DNA of 64,000 nucleotides from Geotrypetes seraphini (GCF_902459505.1 NC_047096.1:8804001-8868000), one strand, 5' to 3'. Positions 11,888 through 23,075 are shown, counted from the first letter of the stretch. The notes: generated by a model not told the origin, from the sequence alone. Made by a program: numbers and translations.

Positions 11888-12490
11888 AAGTAATGTATTA
11901 GACTCCAACGGATTCAGAATGCTGCGGCCAAGCTCATCTTCACTAAAAGTACATTTGACCATGTCTCCCCGCACCTGGCCAAGCTCCACTGGCTTCCGAT
12001 AATCGCCAGGGTCCACTATAAATGCGCCTGTTTAACTTTCAAAATCCTATATGGTATCCTCCCTCCCTTTATCCCTCTTTCTTGGAATTCCTCAAACCCT
12101 AATACCACCAGATCCTCCCACAAATTAAAACTATCCTTCCCCTCGCTTAAAGGCATTTCCCACACATGAAAGCTAGGGACCTCCCTCCACTTCAAAATCA
12201 CTGAGCTCTGGAACAACCTTACTTCCCCTCTTCGGAACTTGAGCTCTCTCCAAGTTTTCTGCAAACATCTGAAAACCTGGCTTTTCTCAAAAAAATGTAA
12301 GTCTCCCTCCAACTTAGGAATCAAGGAAACTCTTATATCTTGGCATCCCAAGTCCTCTAAATTTTCTTCACACTTCTACCTCTAACCCTCTGTTGTAGTT
12401 CCTTCCTATTTCTCCTACTGTAAACCACGTCGAGCTCTACAAACGTGGAGATGATGCGGTATACAAACCTAAGGATTAGATTAGATTAGA
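11888..12490 (+). mobile_element. L2-like LINE 3' end
   Basis: Translates, with frame breaks, to RIQNAAAKLIFTKS, HVSPHLAKLHWLPIIARV and LWNNLTSPLRNLSSLQVF. These are the conserved LINE ORF2 C-terminal motifs after the RT. The 3' UTR ends with 'tgtaaaccacgtcgagctct' and a GATTA-type microsatellite (12475-12491). Confidence 0.75.
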
Positions 12491-12539
12491 TTGGCGCAGT
12501 TTTAAATCCAAAGAAAAATAAAACACTGCTTCAATAATC

Positions 12540-13245
12540 TTGCAGTCTCACCGGCCTACATTACTTCCAAACTACATCAGAACACCCCTGCCCATCCCCT
12601 CCGCTCTGAGGCGGAGAGGTGGCTATGCATCCCCCCCCAGGGAGATCTCTCCAGATGGAAACCGCCCTTACATGCTCCTACAGCCACTTCGTTGCAGGGC
12701 TATGGAACCAACTGCCTGCACAGACCAGATCACAGAACTCACTGATGACCTTCCAAAGAGCAGTGGAAACCCTTCCTCGTCAACCGAACCACTACCAGCA
12801 GACAGTTCCCCTATATTCACTTCTTCCAGAGAACGCTGTTATACAATCAGTCATGTCCTTGATTAACAGGAAACCTCTCCTGTGATTGCGATGAACATCT
12901 CTGCAACCCGTCGTGGCCTTAAGCCACCACGATTGCCCAATCCGCAGGGGTCTCAAAGTCCCTCCTTGAGGGCCGCAATCCAGTCGGGTTTTCAGGATTT
13001 CCCCCATGAATATGCATGAGATCTATGTGCATGCACCGGTTTCTAAGCATATTCATGGAGGAAATCCTGAAAACCCGACTGGATTGCGGCCCTCGAGAAG
13101 GGACTTTGAGATCCCTGGCCCAATGTAATGTACGGTGAACGTCTAATATACGAGTTTCTGTGAGTGTTTACTGTAATTCACTGTGAATGTCCTTTTTTTA
13201 ATCTGTTATCAGCTCACGGGAGAACAGGATAGAAATCGAAATAAA
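12540..13245 (+). mobile_element. L2-like LINE 3' end, split by a MITE
   Basis: The C-terminal motif LWNQLPAQTRSQNSLMTFQR lies at 12619-12885 and the tail resumes at 13118-13245, ending in AATAAATAAATAAA. The break is filled by a palindromic hAT-like MITE. The same LINE family occurs at 57950-58260. Confidence 0.7.
12945..13117. mobile_element. palindromic hAT-like MITE
   Basis: CAGGGGTCTCAAAGTCCC ... GGGACTTTGAGATCCCTG with nearly self-complementary arms. The flanks 'gcccaatc' (12935-12942) and 'gcccaatg' (13118-13125) look like a target duplication with two extra bases on the left. Confidence 0.75.
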
Positions 13246-13574
13246 TAAATAAACAGTGGGCAGGAGACAGTACAATGCCCACAGTGCCCTTGAAAGATTA
13301 CAGTTCTGAATTCAGTCAACATTTCTCGGAAGTGCCTGCCAGCACAGAGATGTGGTCACACTATTTGCTAACTACTCACCAAGTCCCATAATGAAACAAG
13401 GAAGTAAGCTTTGGCAGCTGGATCACTTCATAAATATGCATAACTAAGTGGGGACCAGTCTGAATCAGACAAGTTGCTCAAATATCCTACTTTAGGTGGG
13501 GCAGCCGCACCTTTTTATTTAGAAAGATTCCCTATTTTTCTGTCTGCTTTCCACCTGTGTCAATGCACCTGTTA
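13246..13574. other. unassigned stretch
   Basis: No gene or recognisable repeat. Composition is ordinary, and no open frame here looks coding. Confidence 0.3.
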
Positions 13575-13980
13575 ATACGGTGATGGGACAAAAGCGCGAC
13601 GGACAAAGCCGCGCCGACAATAGAGAGCAGACAATTGCGCGCAAGACTCCAGCGTGCCGCCATAAAAGTTTATTTTAAAGGGCTCCGACGTGGGGGGGGG
13701 GCATGGGAGTGAACCCCCCATTTTACTTACTAGTGTTCACGCTGCCATTGGGAAAAAGTTAAGTTTCCTCTATAATGGGGGGTTACAACCCCCCAAAACC
13801 ATCCCCAATGGCAGCGCAAACACTATTAAGTAAACTGGGGGGGTTCCCTCCTCACAACACACCCATCGGAGCTCTTTAAAATATACTTTTACGGCGGCAT
13901 GCTTGAGTCTTGCGCTCAATTGTCTGCTCTCTATTGTTCCGCACGCTTTGTCCCGCGCGCTTATGACTGTGAACCGTTAA
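13575..13980. repeat. palindromic foldback element, 'caaaagcgcg' family
   Basis: Inverted arms of about 150-190 bp: 'gcgcgcaagactccagcgtg' side against 'catgcttgagtcttgcgctc' side. G-rich and C-rich centres at 13691-13727 and 13836-13865 pair with each other. Related copies are at 25313-25690 and, as a fragment, at 58275-58370. The superfamily is not recognised. Confidence 0.6.
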
Positions 13981-14087
13981 TACGGGGGAATTTCTATAAC
14001 AGGGGTCCTCTTTTAGGTACCTCGATGCTGTGCAGACAGCATCCATACTATAATGGTCACTGGGACCCCCCCAATTTCGCATTAGCA

Positions 14088-14240
14088 CACTTACCCCCTC
14101 CTTTACTAACGCGTAGAGCGGGTTTTAGCCACCGGCAGCGGCGGTACCTGCTCCGCCGTGCTTAGGAATTCTATGAGCGTCGACGCAGGTACCGCCGCAG
14201 CCGGTGCTAAAACCCGCGCTACGCATTAGTAATGGAGTGG
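14088..14240. repeat. palindromic MITE, 'ctttactaa' family
   Basis: Arms 'cacttaccccctcctttact' and 'attagtaatggag', with 'gcgggttttagccaccgg' paired to 'ccggtgctaaaacccgc'. The centre is near 14165. No coding content. Confidence 0.6.
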
Positions 14241-14344
14241 TTTAAATTAAGGCACAACCAGCTGAACGGCAGGCGCAAACAGACACGTCTAAACGCGCCA
14301 TGCATCGTACATAATTGACAGCACTCTGTAAATTTCTACCTAAC

Positions 14345-14512
14345 TGATTAACCCCCCCCTTTTACTAAACCGTGATAGTGGTTATTCGCACAGGGAGCCG
14401 CGCTGCTCCCGACGCACATAGGAAGTCTTACGAGCATCGGGAGCAGTGCGGAGCATTTAGCGTGGCTCCCTGAGCTAAGAACCGCGATCACAGTTTAGTA
14501 AAACACTTTCCC
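14345..14512. repeat. palindromic MITE, 'ttttactaaaccg' family
   Basis: Starts 'cccccttttactaaaccg' and ends 'cagtttagtaaaac', with complementary interiors 'agggagccgcgctgctccc' and 'gagcagtgcgg'. Related elements are at 14088, 21845, 27957, 35715 and 54030. Confidence 0.65.
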
Positions 14513-14924
14513 CCCCATGTTAATCATGCCGAAAATGGTCTTCCCTGTAATAAGTAAACCATTAACTTCAATATCTTTATTTTATGCTATGATAAATGTT
14601 CCCCCCACCCCTCAATATAAGATCTGGTGCCATGTGCCCTCAATTTCCAACAACTCAGAGATTTTATCTCCATTCCAAATCAACTCCACCAGGTCCACTT
14701 TTTGGAACACAGCAATTATGAGCTCTGAATCCTGCCACTAGGTGTCGCCCATAAGCACTGAGCTCAGCTCCCTCCAGGCAAAGAAAAGGCGTCAGCTGGT
14801 GACCCCAGGCACTACTAGCCAGTGGCAGGAGAGTTGCAAAAAGCTTTGTGTTGCCACCAAAATTTCATATTCAAACATTGAAAAACCAAACACTATTTAC
14901 ACCATGTAAATGAGAAAAAGATAT

Positions 14925-15345
14925 ACCGTATTGTCTCTAATAATCGCCCGGCTTATTATCAGAAACAATGAGTTATCTGAAGACGAGGCAGGTTATTAAT
15001 GAAGCCAAAATTTCTCTCCTCCACCCTGCTCCCCTGCAGTAACCAGCATTACTCTCTTCCATTCTCCACTCACCCACCCAGCCACCCCCAACTCTGCAAT
15101 CACTGGATCTCTCTCGTTGCTTCTCCTCGTGGTTATGCCACTAGGCTGCTGCAGGGCCTTGAGTAACAGTGCATGCTCAAAGCCCTGTACTGACCCAAAG
15201 CCTGAACCGTGAGAAAAGACAAGAAGAGGGATCTGGTCAATATGGAGGGGGGGGGGAAGGAGGAGGAGTAGAGCAATGCCGGTTGATCTGAATTCTGGGG
15301 GATCGGCTATTATTTAGGGTTACCAGGTTTTTGGGAACAAAAATC
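14925..15345. mobile_element. possible degraded DNA element
   Basis: Starts with 'ataccgtattgtctctaat', like the termini of TA-flanked elements (compare 34414), and includes a G-rich run at 15247-15257. The far end was not found, so this is tentative. Confidence 0.3.
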
Positions 15346-15611
15346 CGGACCCATCATTGCTCTATTTTCAATCCACCACTAGATTAAAGAGAAAATTTAT
15401 GGGGGATTAGCTATAAACACTACCCCTGCACCCCAAATCTCAAAGGTTTAATGTAACTTGATTAGTTTTAGGAAAAAGGGATGAGACTTGATATACTGCC
15501 CGTCTGTGGCTACAGTCAGAGTGGTTTATAAACGTAGAAACTGAGCCCAGTTCCCCAGGTTCTGAGGCAGCTGGCTCTAGCCACTAGGCTACTCCTGCTG
15601 TAATTACTTAC

Positions 15612-18600
15612 CCATCCCCCTAATCTCTGGATCTGCTGTTTCATGTTGGAATATAAAGTGATCATTGCGTGCTCCAGTCTCTCACATAACTGAGGTGCTT
15701 TATTCACTGTGCACTTGACGAGCGCCACGCTGACGGAGAGCAGGGCCTTCTCGCTGGCTGTTTCAGGGCTCTGAGACGTCCAGTTGCTGTAAACGGCATC
15801 CACAGCCTTTGGAAAGTCAGCAACAACCTGTGGATGCAAGGAAGAGATTTCTTTTAAAACTCAAAGTGTAAATCTAATCAAATTGTAAATCCCTCAAGAC
15901 AGACAAGCTTTCTTTCACTTTGGAAGATGGAACACATTTTTCTCTCAGTATGTCCATTCTGGGATTGCCAATTGCCTGAGTTTTCTATAATTCACGTACG
16001 AACTGGTTCAGGGTCAGAGTGTTCTGCTCCATGAGAATTACCACCAGGTCAGGGTTGCAACAGGACAACTAATAAATGAATCTGGATCGCAGTGGTGTAG
16101 TAAGGGGGGGGGTGGAGATGCGGTCTTCCTAAGGGTGCCGCACCCTTCCTCCTCCCTGTCCCCCCGCTCCTCTCCTTGCTTCCTTGCTGTGCACGCACCC
16201 CCTTGCCCCTTCCCTCGTACCATTTTTACTTCCCCGGCACGAGGTTGCTACCCGCATCGGCGCTTTTTCTGACGTCATGCCTAGAAAGTGACATCAAAGG
16301 GCGAGCGGACACTGACGGGGGAATGCTGCTTATGCTGGAGAAGTTAAAAAGGCATGGAGAAAAGGAAGGGGACGCGCGTGCTGCCGGGGGTGAGGCGAGG
16401 AAGAGGGCAGGGGAGGGGCCCTGGGCGCCGCTCACCCTTACTGTGCAATTGCCTTAACCACACCCACTTTCTGGTAAGTGTCTTCGACTAGGCGCTTCGT
16501 TGAACATCATAGGTGCCTACAAGTCAGGCGTCTACCACCTAATAAATTTTAATTGAAGCCAATTATAAAGTGCTAATTGCCAATTATTGACACTAATTAA
16601 GCTTTTTGTATAATTAAATTAGGTGACTGCATCTATCTAAGTGCGTAACTTTAGGCGTTTTTTGTAGAATCCGGGCCAAAGGGCTGGATTCCGTAAATGG
16701 TGCTCAGAATTTGGTGCAGAACAAAGTTGGCGCTGAACAGTATTCTGTAATGGGTGTTTTGGGACATCCGCCTTTTATGGGCAGTGGTTAAGGCTGGGAT
16801 CGGCGTCCAACTTTGGGCACGAGGAGTTACACCAACTGAAACCAGGTGTAAATGTCCGCATGCACATCATGCGTGGATCCACACTCTTCTATAACACAGT
16901 GCGCATTTTAAGGGAACGCCCCTGACCTGCTTATGCCCCTCCCATGGCCACGCCCCCCTTGCAGATCCATGCAGAAACACTTAAGCACGATTCTATAAAG
17001 GATGCAAAAGTGTAGTTTTGCACAGATCTGCCATTACTGCCCCATTTTAGCACCTTGCAGACATTAGAACATTTTTCAGTGCTGAAAATTTGACACAGAA
17101 GGAGCCTAATGCAGTGTCTCGCAAAGTATCTGGAGCTGCGGCATGCTAAACAGCATCGACACGATGCACGCCGTCTGCACATATGCGAAGGCCCTGCAGA
17201 CAGGCCCTGAGCCACCAGTGTGTGTGTGTGTTGGGGGGGGGGGGGTACTCAACAAGAGATGCACGGAGAGCAGCAGAGCTGCTGGGGAGGAGGAGAGGCA
17301 CCGGCTTCCTACAGGACGCGCCTCTCTCCGCAAGAGGCATATTCTGTAGGTAGCCGGCCAGCGCTGGTGACTCCTAGCACACCTGCAACCTCGCTGCAGC
17401 AAACGGTTTGCGATTCACTGGCCTAATGGTTTGGCACCGTCTATCAAATTCCCCTGAAAATGACATTTTTTTCCTCTGCTGGTTTTGATTTGGTAAAGAC
17501 ATGAAATGACGTGGGATATGCTGATGACGTGTCCTATGTTGTTGCAAAAGACAGCCCATGCCAAGTCATATAAGCGCCGGGAGAGATGCTTTCCTTTATA
17601 ACAGTGTCTCACAAACGTTTTGAACCCACGGCACACTAAACTCGGGGCTGTTTCTGGAGGGCGCAGACGTCGACACGATGACTTCCTACGCACATGTGAT
17701 GTCATCACATTGACATCCCAGCGTGTGCAGAGACAGGGTCCTGAGCACATTATTACTACGCCAGTAGGGGTGTGTGCGAGAGGAGGAGAAATGCGGAGGA
17801 GACTCTCGCTGCGAGAAGCAAGTCCTGTAGTCTGTCAGCCGGCACCACGTGCCTCACCTCCTTGCTGGTGTCTTGAAGCACACCCAGAATCTCTCCGCGG
17901 CACACTAGTTTCTAATCTAATCTAATATTTATGCATCACACAAAGCTAAACAGGCTCTAGGCCAGGGGTAGGCAATTCCGGTCCTCGAGAGCCACAGGCA
18001 AGTCAGGTTTTCAGGATATCCACAATAAATATGCATGAGATAGATTTGCATCTCAAGGAGGCAGTGCATGCAAATCCATCTCATTGTGGAGATCCTGAAA
18101 ACCTGACCTGGCTCCGGCTCTCGAGGACCGGAATTGCCTACCCCTGCTCTAGGCGACTCGAAGAATGAACAGGGTAGCTGGGGTATAGAGGGGAAGAGAG
18201 GAAGGACGAGGGGGAGGAGAAGAAGAGCCCAATCATATTAGCAAAACAGTTTGTGATACACTGCTTTATTAACTTCCTTTTGTCTTGGGATTTTAGCACA
18301 TACAAAACATATGTTCTTTGCAGCTGTGTCCTGTGATACATCTGCTAACATTTGCTTGGTGCTGCCACAGTTGCCCTGACACTCTCTAATCTGGCCAGCA
18401 GTTGCCACGTATGAATACAACGCTCTTACCTTTTCAGTGCCCCAGTCCAGAACCATCTGCAGCGCACTCTTCTTAATCTCTTTATTAAACTGGTCACCGA
18501 GGTCACGAAGTCGGCAAGCTATAAGTTGGGGATCAAAGGTCTCCTTTGTCTCTAAATTGACAGAGAGAAAACAAAAACATATGGGTCTCTTCTAAACGCA

Positions 18601-19995
18601 AACTCCAGTGATGGTCTTATCCCCAGCAGCTATTCAGTATCTTCAGGGCTGGCTCAACCTGCGGCCCAGGGTGCCAGTGATAAAGTGTGCTAAAGTCCCA
18701 GTTCTGTCTACTTTCATACTCCTAGAGAAATAGATGCCAGGCTGGGATTTCGACATCCTTTATCACCAGTGCCCCACCTGGACCAGCAAGGGAAGGGGAG
18801 GCGGTGAAGGACTTAAAAGTGGGGGTGATATTTATTTATTTGTTGGGATTTATTAACCGTCTTCATGAGAATATTGGATTACAGGTTGGGGGGTGAACGC
18901 CAATGAAAAAGTTGGCCCGGGGCACCAAAGTTCCTTGAGCCAGCCCTGAGTATAGGAAGCAGTGGCCTAGTAGTTAGAGCTATAGCCTCAGCACCCCGAG
19001 GATATAGGTTCAAGCCCCACAATGCACCTTGTGATGCTGGGCAAGTCACTTAATCCCCCATCGCCCCAGCTACATTAGATAGATTGTGAGCCCACCAGGA
19101 CAGACAGGGAAAAATGCTTAAGTACCTGAATAAATTCATGTAAACTGTTCTGAGCCCCCTTGAAAGAACAGTAAAGAAAATTGAATAAATAAGTAGTGTA
19201 AAAAGTTTCAGCCTCTGGTAACCAGAGCTGGTATTGTGACGTCATAATGCCTCATTCCACCAATAAGAGCCAACCTCCTCAATGATGTCACAATGGTTTG
19301 ATTGTCCTATACTTGGCTCGCTTTGACTACATTTTGATTTCTAGAGTGGCGCAGTGGTTAAAGCTACAGCCTCAGCACCCTGAGGTTATGGGTTCAAATC
19401 ATACTGCTCCTTGTAACGCTGAGAAAGTCACTTAATCCCCCCCATTGCCTCAGGTACATTAGATAGATTGTGAGTCCAACAGGACAAACAGAGAAAAATG
19501 CGATACCTGAATGCAAACTGCCTAGACAACCTCCATTGATAGGCAGTATATAAATAAATAAATAAATAAATATATTTGTGACGCAGTCAACTGTACTATA
19601 CTATCTCTTATATTCTATACATTTCTTTGTATATTTAATGTGGATGACAAAAAATAATAATCCTTAGTCCAGGAGAAATACAATTAAAATAGCAATAATA
19701 CTAAATAAAATAAAATCAGATTCTCAAAGAAATGTTATTAGGATCTTTCAAAATAGATAATAAGATACTATTTGCCTTAACGGAAATTGAAGACTCTTTC
19801 ATACTTTAGTTCCCTCATGGGTAAAGGTGGATTCTAACAATTGTTCTGGGACAGGGAAATACCTAGGGTACCTGATTGCAAAGTCAATGGTGAATCTGAC
19901 TCAAGACTTCGGAAAGTGGTTTCTTCATTGTCTCCCAGAAGTTCAGATAAAAGTGCCTTCACAATACACTCTGTTTGCTCCTCAAATGTCTTCAT
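15612..19995 (-). CDS. BCL2L15: BCL2L15 (Bfk), Bcl-2-like protein 15; last exon not found
   Basis: Bcl-2 family protein linked to apoptosis control, mainly in gut tissue of mammals. Minus-strand coding exons: 19995-19872 (from the ATG), 18551-18430 and 15827-15612. Junctions are GT/AG and phases fit (1, 0, 0), giving 154 codons. The start MKTFEEQTECIV matches the human protein, which begins MKSSQTFEEQTECIV. The BH3-like segment IACRLRDLGDQFN is at residues 52-64 and matches human AGRLRMLGDQFN. The BH2-like end QQIQRLGGW stops exactly at a consensus donor (GTAAGT). In human only about five residues follow this GGW, so a tiny terminal exon should lie below 15600 or beyond the window; I could not place it. 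Human length is 163 aa. Promoter unknown. Confidence 0.9.
15828..16084. other. BCL2L15 intron sequence
   Basis: Part of the intron between exons 2 and 3 of BCL2L15. I see no repeat or RNA gene in it. Confidence 0.3.
16085..16450. mobile_element. possible degraded DNA transposon fragment
   Basis: Begins 'gcagtggtgtagtaagggg' and ends with 'cttactgtgcaattgcctta'. GC-rich, with shadow frames on both strands and no conserved protein. The assignment rests on weak terminal similarity only. Confidence 0.3.
16500..17100. repeat. MITE-like sequences related to 29003-29362
   Basis: Contains 'gtagaatccgggcc' near 16660 and 'ggctggattccgtaaatgg' near 16683, motifs like the ends of the 'cccggattct' MITE at 29003-29362. 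Boundaries are not clear. It lies inside a BCL2L15 intron. Confidence 0.4.
17112..17420. mobile_element. hAT-like MITE with 8 bp target duplication
   Basis: 309 bp element starting CAGTGTCTCGCAAAG and ending GTTTGCGATTCACTG. It is flanked by a perfect 8 bp direct repeat GCCTAATG (17104-17111 and 17421-17428). An 8 bp duplication and CAGTG termini are typical of hAT. It contains a (GT)n run and a 13-base G run at its centre. Confidence 0.9.
17602..17910. mobile_element. hAT-like MITE, 3' truncated
   Basis: Starts CAGTGTCTCACAAACG with the same interior as the element at 17112, but lacks the closing terminus. It ends at 'ctccgcggcacactag' followed by a TCTAA microsatellite. Confidence 0.7.
17963..18146. 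mobile_element. palindromic hAT-like MITE with 8 bp target duplication
   Basis: CAGGGGTAGGCAATTCCGG ... GGAATTGCCTACCCCTG, flanked by a perfect CTCTAGGC repeat (17955-17962 and 18147-18154). The arms are nearly fully self-complementary. It lies in a BCL2L15 intron. Confidence 0.9.
18644..18948. mobile_element. hAT-like MITE (CAGGGCTGGCTCAA termini)
   Basis: Starts CAGGGCTGGCTCAACCTG and ends CCTTGAGCCAGCCCTG. Flanks are agtatctt and agtatagg, a decayed 8 bp duplication. No transposase. Confidence 0.75.
18955..19195 (+). mobile_element. tRNA-headed SINE with MIR-like core
   Basis: The head 'gtagttagagctatagcctc' (A-box region) and 'ggttcaagccc' (B box) is followed by 'gatgctgggcaagtcactta', which resembles the MIR/CORE-SINE core. 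A tail 'attagatagattgtgagccc' and an AATAAATAA end follow. Other copies: 19340, 22880, 47350, 48540, 48842 and 50985. Confidence 0.85.
19340..19575 (+). mobile_element. tRNA-headed SINE with MIR-like core
   Basis: 'gtggcgcagtggttaaagct' head, B box 'ggttcaaatc', core 'gagaaagtcacttaatcccc', and an AAATAAATAAATA tail. It is the same family as the copy just upstream. The 19235-19320 stretch between them recurs at 48715-48840 and inside the 41.5-42.5 kb array. Confidence 0.85.
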
Positions 19996-20119
19996 GACCT
20001 TCAGTGGGTGGATATCCCAAAACAGGTTAGATTGATCCTGCAGAAAGATCTGCCTTTGGCCAGATGTGCAGCTCCTACCAAAGGTGGCTTCTTGGCCCCT
20101 TCTCACTGTTGGATACACA

Positions 20120-20518
20120 CTTAAAAGTGACTGCCTTCAGGCTGCAGAAGAGGAAACTGGTAAGAGCTACTCTAAAGTAGCATGATTTACCGGTATCTTA
20201 TCTTATAACGTCAGCGTTGACCTCTGAGCTACTGCTGTAAGTATGAAGTTAGTTTATTTCGACTTTACTCGGCATAATACAAACTATTTCTAAGTCAACA
20301 TTTTCTTGTTCCAAGGTCGCAGGTAACTTTGAAGTTCAGGTACATTTCTACTTTCAGTTTCACAATATAGCTGCAGATGAAGATCCCAAGGCTCACCTGC
20401 CAAGTTCATGTTCTGTTTGTTCTACTTTTGATTATGATATTTTGATCAGAGAATTTATGTCAGTTAATGCGATAAAGAGAAGTAGCTGTCCCCAGTGCTA
20501 TTCCCATGATAAGGAACA
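20120..20518. other. BCL2L15 5' flank
   Basis: Sequence upstream of the BCL2L15 start codon. No CpG-rich block, clear TATA box or spliced 5' exon could be assigned, so the transcription start is unknown. Confidence 0.3.
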
Positions 20519-21206
20519 TCAGAAAAGCACTTCCCGGAAATATTAATTATGTAATTTTCAAGTCAAAAGCTATACATATAAGAACATAAGCAATGCCTCC
20601 GCTGGGTCAGACCTGAGGTCCATTGCGCCCAGCAGTCCGCTCATGTGGTGGCCCAACAGGTCCAGGATCTGTGTAGTAATCCTCTATCTATACCCCTCTA
20701 TCCCCTTTTGTCCAATCCTTTCTTAAACCCCAGTACCGTACTCTGCCCTATAACATCCTCTGGAAGCACGTTCCAGGTGTCCACCACATGTTGGGTAAAG
20801 AAGAACTTCCTAGCATTCATTTTGAATCTGTCCCCTTTCAACTTTTCCGAATGCCCTCTTGTTTTTTTATTTTCTGAAAGTTTGAAGAATCTATCCTACT
20901 CCACTCTCTCTATGCCCTTCATGATCCTGTAAGTCTCTATCATATACCCTCTAAGTCTCCTCTTCTCCAGGGAAAAGAGACCTAGAGGGGCTCAAGGAGG
21001 TGAAAATCCCCAACCACCCACTTTATATTTTAAATTTGCATAAGCTAAAAAATGTGGAGGACTATGCAATGATTAGGTGGTGAGGTGGTTGGGGGTTTTC
21101 ATTTCCTTGAGCCCCTCCAGGTCTCTGAGCACAATCCTACCATATGTATAGCTTTTGACTTGAAAATTACATAATTAATATTTACGGGAAGTGCTTTTCT
21201 GATGTT
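20519..21206. repeat. large inverted repeat interrupted by an L3 fragment
   Basis: The outer arm 20519-20578 (cagaaaagcacttcccgg, then caagtcaaaagctata) is the reverse complement of about 21145-21206. An inner arm at about 20980-21020 (gaggggctcaaggagg) pairs with about 21088-21127. The outer and inner left arms are separated by an L3 LINE fragment absent from the right side, so the palindrome predates the insertion. Confidence 0.8.
20579..20975 (-). mobile_element. CR1/L3-type LINE 3' end
   Basis: Reverse-complement L3 tail ('gctgggtcagacctgaggtc', then the complement of the ORF2 tail around 'ttcctagcattcattttgaa'). It is inserted in the left arm of the surrounding inverted repeat. Confidence 0.85.
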
Positions 21207-21289
21207 GCATATAGATTTTCTACTTCCTGCATTGACACCTTTCTGGTATTTATTTTTCCCTGCTCTTGATTTTTCCTATGATAAGGAAG

Positions 21290-21845
21290 GCAGAGAGAGA
21301 CCTTGAAAAGAAGAATGTGCAGGAAGCAAAAAGACATAATAAAAACTTTTTTAGGTGTATTAAAAACAAGACGCTGGGAAGAGAATCAATGTTAGACAGC
21401 CAAGGGTTAAAGGGGCATTCAGGGTAGACGAGGCCATAGTGGAGCGAGAATAAATGAATTCTTTGCTTCGGTCTTCACTGAGAAAGATGTGGGGGAGATA
21501 CCAGTGCCAGAAATAATATTCAATGTTGATGAGCCAAAAAAACAAATAAATCTCTGTAACAGCAGAAGATATAAGGAGACAATTTGACAAATTGAACAGT
21601 AGCAAATCGCCTGAACCTGATGGTATACATCCATGAGCATTGATAGAAATGAAAAATGAACTTGCAGAGACATTATTGGTGATTTGTAAATTCTCTTTAA
21701 AAGCCGGCATGATACCAGAAGACTGGAGGGTGGCCAATGTAAGCCTATTTTTAAAAAGGGTTCCAGAGGTGATATGGGAAATTAGACCGATGAGACTGAT
21801 GTCAGTGCTGGGCAAAATGGTAGAGGCTATTATAAAGAACAAAGG
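21290..21845 (+). mobile_element. CR1/L3-type LINE internal RT fragment
   Basis: Encodes a broken N-terminal RT region. The frame at 21640-21891 reads KAGMIPEDWRVANVSLFLKR and MSVLGKMVEAIIKN, matching the region just before RT motif 2 in the 8.0 kb element. Truncated on both sides. Confidence 0.75.
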
Positions 21846-21990
21846 GCTCCTTGTACTAAACTGTGAAAGAGCTTCTTATGTTGGCTGGTGAGCTAAATGC
21901 TCCAATGCTCATTCAGTTTCTATGAGTGTTGGAGCATTTACTTTGTCAGCTCGTGATAAGAAGCTCTTTCGCAGTTTAGTAAAACCCAGC
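21845..21990. repeat. palindromic MITE, 'actaaactg' family
   Basis: Arms 'tactaaactgtgaaagagct' and 'agctctttcgcagtttagta', with 'aaatgctccaatgctcat' paired to 'gagtgttggagcattta'. It adjoins the truncated LINE. Confidence 0.7.
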
Positions 21991-22264
21991 AAAACTGACA
22001 GAGCACATACACAATGTGGCGGGGAGTAAAGACAGCGAGTAGCCGGACCTTAGTCCTTAGCACAGCTCCAGCTGAGCAGAAACTGGAGTGGCCAAGTAGG
22101 ACTGCTTAACTCAAAAGAATCAAAAACACACATGTGCAAAAAAAAACCAACCAAACATGAACTTTTTATTTCCCCCACTCTCAGGGTAATGCAACAAAAA
22201 TTAAAGTTTTGAAAATGCCCCTCAAAGTATCCCAGCTGTCTTTTCTCTAATTTACCCTCTCTCA

Positions 22265-22650
22265 AAATGACATGATCGAAACATTCAAAATACTGAAGGG
22301 AATAGACTTAGTAGATAAAGACAGGTTGTTCACCCTCTCCAAGGTAGGGAGAACGAAAGGGCACTCTCTAAAGCTGAAAGGGGATAGATTCCGTACAAAC
22401 TTAAGGAAGTTCTTCTTCACTCAGAGAGTGGTGAAGAGCTGGAACACTCTTCCAGAGTCTGTTATATGGGAAAACATCCTCCAGGGTTTCAAGACTAAGC
22501 TGGACAAGTTCCTGCTAAACTGGGACGTACGCAAGTGAGGCTGGACTCAATTAGAGCACTGGTCTTTCACCTGCGGGCCACCGTGTAAGCGGACTGCTGG
22601 ACAGGTTGGACCACTGGTCTGACCCAGCAGCGACAATTTTTATGTCCTTA
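22265..22650 (+). mobile_element. CR1/L3-type LINE 3' end
   Basis: The frame at 22272-22538 reads [20 protein letters not shown] and later [20 protein letters not shown], the L3 ORF2 C-terminus. The 3' UTR follows with 'ggtctgacccagcagcgaca'. It is one of the better preserved tails. Confidence 0.9.
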
Positions 22651-22879
22651 AATATTAAACTTTGTTTTGTGTATATTCACTCCGGTATCATAACCAGATC
22701 TCAATTTTTAGGTAGGTCTGGGGGTGACAAAAAGGATATTGGCCACACGTCTTCGTCCCTTGCTACTCCCCTCTTCCAAGCTGAAGAGTCCTCTTTGGAG
22801 CCCTCAAGCTGCCTGAAACCCTCAGCGGTCAATTGCACATTAACAGCTGTCAAAATACCAGCAGCTCTGCCATACAGAG

Positions 22880-23075
22880 GAAGTGTGTGGCACAGGGGTT
22901 AGAGCTACGGCCTCAGCACTCTAAGGCTGTGGGTTCAAATCCCTCGCTGCTCCTTGTGACCCTGGGCAAGTCACTTAATCCCCTCAATGCCCCAGGTACC
23001 CTAGATAGGGAAATATGATATAGTACCTGAATGTAAACCACTTAGAATATAAGTAGTATATAAATAAATAAATAC
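22880..23075 (+). mobile_element. tRNA-headed SINE
   Basis: 'gtgtggcacaggggttagag' head, 'gggttcaaatccc' B box, 'gaccctgggcaagtcactta' core, and an AAATAAATAAATA tail. Confidence 0.85.

Noticed and set aside
1-15500. Search for PTPN22 exons beyond BCL2L15, as expected from human synteny
   Set aside because: No phosphatase motif or PTPN22-like exon was seen; the gene presumably lies outside the window.
19340-19420. tRNA gene candidates at the SINE heads (A and B boxes present)
   Set aside because: There is no acceptor-stem pairing or cloverleaf, and the heads always continue into the SINE core and tail.
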